DNA of 34,333 nt. Source: CAZGTQ01 sp964528575. Lineage in GTDB: Bacteria > Planctomycetota > UBA1135 > GCA-002686595. This document shows, one piece after another, positions 29,453-34,333 of this stretch. How positions within the stretch are numbered: the first letter of the stretch is position 1; the number at the start of each line of letters is the position of its first letter. The DNA is taken from the NCBI GenBank assembly GCA_964528575.1, contig CAZGTQ010000309.1, positions 1-34,333 on the forward strand, read 5' to 3'. Under the pieces are notes generated by a model that saw only the letters and a list, made by a program, of their open reading frames with translations, was not told the DNA's origin and searched no databases. Both the position numbers and the translations under genes were made by a program.

Positions 29453-30775
29453 GTGAAGACCGCGATCCTCGGAGCCGGCGTCTCCGGCCTCGCCCTCGCC
29501 CGCCACATGATCGAGGGCGGCGCCGACGCGGCCACGCTGTGCCTGTTCGAGGCCGCGCCCGAGCCGGGCGGGCTGTGCCGCTCGAAGACGGTCGACGGCT
29601 TCACGTACGACGTCGCCGGCGGGCACATCCTCTTCAGCAAGGACGCGGAGACGATGCGCTGGATGAAGGCGTGCGCGGGCGGCGAGGACGCGTTCGTCCG
29701 CCGCGACCGAAACACGCGCATCCGCTACGACGACCGCTGGGTGCGCTACCCGTTCGAGAACGGGCTCGGCGACCTGCCGCCGCAGGCGAACTACGCGTGC
29801 ATCAAGGGCTACATCGAGGCGTGGCACCAACGCGAGATGGACGGCTCCCGCGCTCCGGCCGATTTCGCGGGCTGGATCCGCTGGCGCTTCGGCGACGGCA
29901 TCGCCGAGCACTTCATGGATCCCTACAACCTCAAGATCTGGAAGCGGCCGCTCGCGGAGCTGACGAGCGGCTGGGTCGCCGGCCGCGTGCCCGACGCGCC
30001 GCCCGACGACGTGCTCAAGTCCGCCGTCGGCCTGCGCACCGAGGGCTACGTGCACCAGGCGATCTTCTACTACCCCAAGCGCGGCGGCTTCCAGGCGATC
30101 ACCGACGGGCTCGCGTCGACGCTGGGGCCGCAGTTGCGGCTCTCCACGCCCGTCGCCGAGGTCAAGCGGCGCGGCGAGCGCTGGTCGGTCAACGGCGAGG
30201 AGTTCGACCGCGTGGTGAGCACGCTCCCGCTCAACGTCCTGCCCGACATCGTCGCCGACATGCCGAGCGACGTCGCCGACGCGATGCGCGGGCTGGCCTA
30301 CAACTCGATCACGTGCATCTTGTTCGCGCTCGACCGCGCGGAGCACCCCGACCTGTCGTGGATCTACCTGCCGTTCCCGAGCCAGGGCCCGGCGAACCGC
30401 GTCACGTACATGTCGAACTACTCGCCCGGCAACGCGCCCGAGGGCAAGACGTCGCTGATGTGCGAGGTCACGCACACCGGCGGCGGCGACGGCGGGTCGA
30501 GCTTCGTCGACGAGACGCTCGCCGGCGTGATCCACGCCGGCCTGATGACGAAGGACGAGCTCCTGTTCGCCGACGCGACGCGCAGCGAGTTCGCCTACAT
30601 CGTCTACGACCACGGTTTCGACGCGAAGAAGAGCGCGGCGCTCGCGTGGCTCGGCGAGGCGGGGATCGTCCCGCTCGGCCGCTTCGGCCGCTACGAGTAC
30701 GACAACTCCGACCAGTGCGTCATCAAGGCACGCGCGCTGTCCGCGGAGCTGCTGCGCCAGGCGGTGCGCGGCTGA
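29453..30775 (+). CDS. FAD-dependent oxidoreductase, protoporphyrinogen oxidase/UDP-galactopyranose mutase-like
   Basis: 440 residues. The N-terminal dinucleotide-binding fold is textbook: AILGAGVSG (G7, G9, G12), acidic E33 at the end of the second strand, then EPGGLCRSK. The body (DVAGGHILFSKD, RIRYDDRWVRYPFENGLGDLP, MDPYNLKIWKRPL) resembles UDP-galactopyranose mutase and the protoporphyrinogen-oxidase-like enzymes found in polysaccharide loci. It is probably a soluble flavoenzyme acting on a nucleotide sugar or a lipid, but substrate assignment from sequence alone is unsafe. The GTG at 29453 (VKTAILGAG) is the natural start because the Rossmann strand begins at once. The glycosyltransferase starts 2 bp after its stop, supporting a role in glycan synthesis. 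Heme biosynthesis is less likely, as no hem genes are near. Confidence 0.82.
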   Translation: MKTAILGAGVSGLALARHMIEGGADAATLCLFEAAPEPGGLCRSKTVDGFTYDVAGGHILFSKDAETMRWMKACAGGEDAFVRRDRNTRIRYDDRWVRYPFENGLGDLPPQANYACIKGYIEAWHQREMDGSRAPADFAGWIRWRFGDGIAEHFMDPYNLKIWKRPLAELTSGWVAGRVPDAPPDDVLKSAVGLRTEGYVHQAIFYYPKRGGFQAITDGLASTLGPQLRLSTPVAEVKRRGERWSVNGEEFDRVVSTLPLNVLPDIVADMPSDVADAMRGLAYNSITCILFALDRAEHPDLSWIYLPFPSQGPANRVTYMSNYSPGNAPEGKTSLMCEVTHTGGGDGGSSFVDETLAGVIHAGLMTKDELLFADATRSEFAYIVYDHGFDAKKSAALAWLGEAGIVPLGRFGRYEYDNSDQCVIKARALSAELLRQAVRG

Positions 30776-30777
30776 CC

Positions 30778-31761
30778 ATGGCGCTCTCGGTCTCGGTCGT
30801 CATCCCGACGTGGAACGCCGGCGCGCGCTACCGCGAGCTGCTCGCCGCGCTCGAGCGCCAGGACAAGAGCGCGTTCGCGTCGTACGAGCTCGTCGTGATC
30901 GACTCGGGCTCGAGCGACGGCACGCGCGAGGCGTCCGAGCAAGCGGGCGCGCGCGTCACGGTGATCCCGCAGAAGGAGTTCAACCACGGCGGTACGCGCA
31001 ACCGCGGCATCGGGCTCGCCCGCGGGGAGGTCGTCGTGCTGCTCACGCAGGACGCGGTGCCGAGCGGGCCGAAGTTCCTCGAGAGCATCACGCGTCCGTT
31101 CGAGGCCGAGGGCGTCGACGGCGTGTACGCGCGGCAGTTCCCGCGGCCCGACTGCGACCCGCTGCTCGCCGAGCGCCTGCGCCGCTGGAGCGCGTCGCGC
31201 GACGAGCCGTCGGTGAGCTGCTTCGCGCGCGGCGATGCGGACGAGGCGAAGCGCGTCTTCGCCTCGCTCCCACCGATGCAGCGCTACCTCGCGTGCGTCT
31301 TCGACAACGTCGCGTCCGCGGTGCGGCGCAGCACGTGGAAGCGCCATCCGTTCCCCGAGAGCAACTTCGGCGAGGACGTCGCTTGGGCACGGCGCGTGCT
31401 GCTCGCGGGCGGCGCGATCGCCTTCGAGCCGTCCGCCGAGGTCGAGCACTCGCACCGCATCGACGTGTGGCGCGAGTTCAAGCGCATCTACCGCGACCAC
31501 AAGAACCTCTACGAGCTGTTCGAGCTGCGCACGCAGCCGACGTGGCGCCTCGTCTTCCACGGCTGGGGCCACCAGCGGCGCTTCTACAAGGAGCTGCTCG
31601 CGGGCCAGGACCTGCCCGAGCGCGAGCGGCTGCGCTGGCGGCTCTACTCGATCCCCTACGCGCTGTTCGAGAACGCCGCGCAGTTCCTGGGCGCGCGCAG
31701 CCACTGGAAGGCGCGCTCCGGATTCTGGCGGTGGGCGGACCGCAAGATCTGCGCGGACTGA
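30778..31761 (+). CDS. Family-2 glycosyltransferase (rhamnosyltransferase-like)
   Basis: 327 residues. GT-A fold with SVVIPTWNAG at the N-terminus, nucleotide-binding IDSGSSDGT (D42), FNHGGTRNRG (68-77), a block shared with rhamnosyltransferases, and TQDAVP (90-95) as the metal-binding DxD equivalent. FGEDVAWARRVLLAGG is the conserved ED catalytic-base region, and a following HSH belongs to the same family. No membrane helix, so it is a cytoplasmic or peripheral enzyme using an NDP-sugar donor. It lies 2 bp after the FAD enzyme and 3 bp before the dipeptidase. Donor identity is tentative. O-antigen, capsule or lipid-linked glycan assembly is the probable pathway. Confidence 0.9.
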   Translation: MALSVSVVIPTWNAGARYRELLAALERQDKSAFASYELVVIDSGSSDGTREASEQAGARVTVIPQKEFNHGGTRNRGIGLARGEVVVLLTQDAVPSGPKFLESITRPFEAEGVDGVYARQFPRPDCDPLLAERLRRWSASRDEPSVSCFARGDADEAKRVFASLPPMQRYLACVFDNVASAVRRSTWKRHPFPESNFGEDVAWARRVLLAGGAIAFEPSAEVEHSHRIDVWREFKRIYRDHKNLYELFELRTQPTWRLVFHGWGHQRRFYKELLAGQDLPERERLRWRLYSIPYALFENAAQFLGARSHWKARSGFWRWADRKICAD

Positions 31762-31764
31762 ACC

Positions 31765-32991
31765 ATGCGGAGAACGACCCTCGCCACGCTGCTCCTGCTC
31801 GCCACGCTCGCCTGCCGCTCGACGCCGCCGCAGCCGGGGGAGCCCGGCTACGAGGAGGCGCTGCGCGAGCGCGCGCGCCGCGTCCACGAGGCGGCGTTCG
31901 TGATCGAGACGCACGCGGACACGACGCCGAAGTTCGAGACCGACTGGGACTTCGCGGCGCGCCACGACGAGGGCCACGTCGACGTCCCGCGCCTGCGCGA
32001 GGGCGGCTTCGACGGCGTGTTCTGGTCGATCTGGATGGGCCCGACGCCGGGCGACGGGACCGCGACGAAGCGCGCCGTGCGGCGCATCGACAGCGTGTAC
32101 GAGGCGGCGCGCCGTTGGCCGGAGCACCTCGCCGTCGCGACGAGCGCCGACGACGTGCGGCGCGCGTCGCGCGAGGGCAAGATCGCGTGCCTGATCGGCG
32201 TCGAGGGCGGCCACATGATCGAGGACGACCTCGCGGTCCTGCGGACGTACCGGCGGCTCGGGGCGCGCTACATGACGCTCACCCACTCGTTCAACACGAG
32301 CTGGGCCGATTCCGCGGGCACGGACCGGCCGGTGCCGCCGACGGTGGGCGGGCTGAACGAGCTCGGCCGCGACGTCGTGCGCGAGATGAACCGCATCGGG
32401 CTGATGGTCGACGTCTCGCACGTCGCGGACTCGACGTTCTGGGACGTGCTCGCCGTCGCCGAGGCGCCGGTGATCGCGACGCACTCGTCGTGCCGCGCGG
32501 TCGCCGACCACCCGCGCAACCTGACCGACGAGATGATCCGCGCGATCGCCGACACGGGCGGCGTCGTGCAGATCAACTTCTATCCCGGCTACGTCGACCC
32601 GCAGAAGACCGCGATGGCGCGCGAGCTCCTGCCCGAGGTCGAGGCGATCTACGCGCGCCATCCCGACGATCCGCGCGCCGCGCGCGCCGAGCGCATCGAG
32701 CTCTTCGCGCGTCACGACCCGGGGCCGACGCCGGCGAGCGTCGTCGTCGACCACATCGAGCACGTGATCGAGCTCGTCGGCGCCGACCACGTCGGCCTCG
32801 GCGCGGACTGGGACGGCGTGCCCGACATGCCGGTCGGGCTCGAGGACTGCTCGAAGCTCGAGTACGTCACGCGCGAGCTGCTGCGCCGCGGCCACTCGGA
32901 GAGCGACGTGGAGAAGGTCCTCGGCGGCAACGTCCTGCGCGTCCTCGACGACGTCGACGCGGCCGCTCGCCGGCTCGCCGCGAACCCCTGA
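31765..32991 (+). CDS. Membrane dipeptidase lipoprotein (peptidase M19)
   Basis: 408 residues. The signal peptide ends in lipobox TLAC, with C17 lipidated, so the enzyme faces the periplasm. M19 renal-dipeptidase zinc ligands are visible: H50 and D52 (ETHADT), bridging E147 (GVEGGH), H219 (VSHVAD) and H240 (ATHSSC), with the late aspartate in GLGADWDGV. These enzymes hydrolyse dipeptides, including D-amino-acid ones and some beta-lactam-like amides. The ATG at 31765 is 3 bp after the glycosyltransferase stop, and the next gene starts at its final stop base (TGATG). Together with the following amidohydrolase it suggests a peptide-salvage pair. Linkage to glycan genes is by operon only. Confidence 0.93.
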   Translation: MRRTTLATLLLLATLACRSTPPQPGEPGYEEALRERARRVHEAAFVIETHADTTPKFETDWDFAARHDEGHVDVPRLREGGFDGVFWSIWMGPTPGDGTATKRAVRRIDSVYEAARRWPEHLAVATSADDVRRASREGKIACLIGVEGGHMIEDDLAVLRTYRRLGARYMTLTHSFNTSWADSAGTDRPVPPTVGGLNELGRDVVREMNRIGLMVDVSHVADSTFWDVLAVAEAPVIATHSSCRAVADHPRNLTDEMIRAIADTGGVVQINFYPGYVDPQKTAMARELLPEVEAIYARHPDDPRAARAERIELFARHDPGPTPASVVVDHIEHVIELVGADHVGLGADWDGVPDMPVGLEDCSKLEYVTRELLRRGHSESDVEKVLGGNVLRVLDDVDAAARRLAANP

Positions 32992-34333
32992 TGCTGTTCC
33001 TCTCGAACGTCGCGAAGCTGTACGACGGCTCGGCCGCGACCGACACGGCCGTGCGCGCGGGCGTCGACGTCCTCATCGACGGCGCGCGCATCCACGCGAT
33101 CGAGCCGCACCGTCCGGACCGCACGATCGGCCCCGACCACGCGGTCGTCGACTGCTCCCGCTACACCGTGACGCCGGGTCTGATCGACTGCCACGGCCAC
33201 GTCACGGTGCTCGGTCTCGACGAGCCGGCGATGGAGCGCATGCGCGCGGGCGCCCAGCTCCTGTGGGTCGAGCGGATCCTCCACACGACGCTCGTCGACG
33301 GCGGCGTGACGACGATGCGCGACGTCGGCGGCGCGACGCACCTCGTGAAGCGCCTCGTCGACGACGGCACGCTCCTCGGGCCGCGGCTCGCGATCTCGAT
33401 CTGCATGCTGTCGACGACGGGCGGCCACGCGGACTTCCGCGGTCCGGATCGCTGCCACGCGGAGGTGTCGCAGCTGTGGGAGCCCGGCCCCGGTCGCCCC
33501 GCGAGCATCGTCGACGGCCCGTGGGAGTGCCGCAAGCGCGTGCGCGAGATCGCGGCGTGCGGCGCGGACCTCGTCAAGCTGTGCACGAGCCCGGGCGTCG
33601 CCTCGCCGGGCGACAAGCTCGAGCACCGCGACTTCACCGCCGAGGAGATCGCGGCGATCTGCGACGAAGCCGCGGCGCGCGGGCTGCCGGTCGCGGCGCA
33701 CGCGCACAGCAAGAGCGGCATCCGGCTCGCGCTCGAGAACGGCGTGCACGACCTGCAGCACGTCTCGTACATGGACGAGGAGCTCGTCGAGCGCGCGCAC
33801 GAGCGCGGCTGCGTCGTCACGCCGACCTCGTGGGTCGTCGACGAACTGCAACGCGCCGAAGGGCTCTCCGCTTTCGTGCGCGACAAGGTGAAGCAGGTCG
33901 CCGAGGTGCACGTGCGCGCGGTGCGGCACGCAGCCGCCGGCGGGCTGCCGATCCTGATGGGCACCGATCCGGTGCTGCCCGGCATGCACGGCCGCAACTA
34001 CATGGAGCTCCACCACCTGATCCGCGACGGCGTCGCGCCGCTCGCGGCGTGGTACGGCGCGACGGGTCTCGCGGCCTCGGAGCTGGGCCGCGACGACGTC
34101 GGCGTGCTCGCGGCCGGGCGGCGCGCGGACGTGCTCGTTTGCGCGGGCGACGTGCTCGGCGAGCCCGCGCTGCTCGAGCGCGGCGCCCTCGTCGACGTGC
34201 TCCAGGACGGCGTCGGCCACCGCGGGCTCGCCGGAGTGCCGCAGCGCACGTTCGCGAGCGGGCTGCGCGAGTCGCTGTGGCCGGGGTACGAGCCCGAACG
34301 CGTCCCCGACCGACCGCCCGCCCGTCACCAGGC
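32991..34333 (+). CDS. Amidohydrolase (prolidase/imidazolonepropionase-like), truncated by window end
   Basis: An open frame of 447 codons running to the window edge without a stop; the C-terminus lies outside. Metal-dependent amidohydrolase signatures are complete: H68-G-H70 after TPGLIDCH, a lysine in ADLVKLCTSPG (the usual carboxylated-lysine position), AAHAHSKSG, LQHVSYMD, and the final aspartate in LMGTDPV. This order is that of the Xaa-Pro dipeptidase/imidazolonepropionase-like subgroup that cleaves or deaminates peptides. No signal peptide is seen, so it is cytoplasmic. The start ATG shares one base with the preceding stop (TGATG). With the upstream periplasmic dipeptidase it may form a peptide-degradation step. 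Exact activity is unknown. Confidence 0.9.
   Translation, partial: MLFLSNVAKLYDGSAATDTAVRAGVDVLIDGARIHAIEPHRPDRTIGPDHAVVDCSRYTVTPGLIDCHGHVTVLGLDEPAMERMRAGAQLLWVERILHTTLVDGGVTTMRDVGGATHLVKRLVDDGTLLGPRLAISICMLSTTGGHADFRGPDRCHAEVSQLWEPGPGRPASIVDGPWECRKRVREIAACGADLVKLCTSPGVASPGDKLEHRDFTAEEIAAICDEAAARGLPVAAHAHSKSGIRLALENGVHDLQHVSYMDEELVERAHERGCVVTPTSWVVDELQRAEGLSAFVRDKVKQVAEVHVRAVRHAAAGGLPILMGTDPVLPGMHGRNYMELHHLIRDGVAPLAAWYGATGLAASELGRDDVGVLAAGRRADVLVCAGDVLGEPALLERGALVDVLQDGVGHRGLAGVPQRTFASGLRESLWPGYEPERVPDRPPARHQ

Noticed and set aside
29453..30775. Haem biosynthesis protoporphyrinogen oxidase
   Set aside because: Resemblance is to the broad family only; the glycosyltransferase neighbour and absence of hem genes favour a glycan role.

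Overview
This is a very GC-rich (by eye about 70%) chromosomal window of a Gram-negative bacterium. Outer-membrane markers are a C-terminal-Phe beta-barrel, a Kdo/LPS-type kinase, Lgt and several lipoproteins. A PknK-like kinase-ATPase, many alkaline-phosphatase-superfamily ('sulfatase-fold') proteins, tight operons and GTG/TTG starts fit Planctomycetota or a myxobacterium-like lineage. I cannot settle the phylum without a search. There are no rRNA or tRNA genes, no integrase or transposase and no CRISPR array. It reads as ordinary chromosome with several unusual genes.

Layout. (1) 1-5074: cysS, divergent from a 1195-aa kinase/AAA/TPR signalling protein that shares its AT-rich promoter core. 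(2) 5071-8581: a perfect 17-bp Fur-box-like palindrome precedes a porin-like barrel, an FMN-binding domain fused to its own ApbE flavin transferase, and a small His-rich 4-TM protein. This looks like an iron-responsive extracytosolic flavin/heme electron-transfer operon. (3) 13544-8602, minus strand: an acidic amino-acid/dicarboxylate symporter with a PDZ-like insertion, a membrane protein, a KptA/Tpt1-like RNA 2'-phosphotransferase with a 340-residue Arg/Asp repeat tail, and a Kdo-kinase-like protein. (4) 13611-17834: a sulfatase-fold protein convergent with a rhodanese and a membrane-inserted phosphodiesterase. (5) 18043-20648: a membrane-anchored beta-sandwich protein coupled to a MATE exporter. 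(6) 24447-20699, minus strand: sulfatase-fold lipoprotein, MORN-repeat lipoprotein and GT-C glycosyltransferase, with overlapping reading frames. (7) 25772-24552: a Cys/Met-metabolism PLP enzyme. (8) 25893-27259: a FabZ-like dehydratase convergent with a Pus10-type tRNA pseudouridine synthase, a family normally archaeal/eukaryotic. (9) 27444-29346: lgt and a long, divergent RNase HII-like protein. (10) 29453-34333: FAD oxidoreductase, family-2 glycosyltransferase, membrane dipeptidase and an amidohydrolase that runs off the window end, all nearly gapless.

Two themes run across genes. First, five start codons lie exactly 8 (once 9) nt after a TAnnnT-like -10 hexamer, so leaderless transcription looks common. 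Second, the most unusual content is RNA-related (Pus10, KptA with RD tail, RNase HII paralogue), beside the Fur-box flavin operon. No intergenic stretch exceeds about 210 bases. The longest gaps (17835-18042 and 27260-27443) hold the palindromes, hairpin and promoter-like elements listed.
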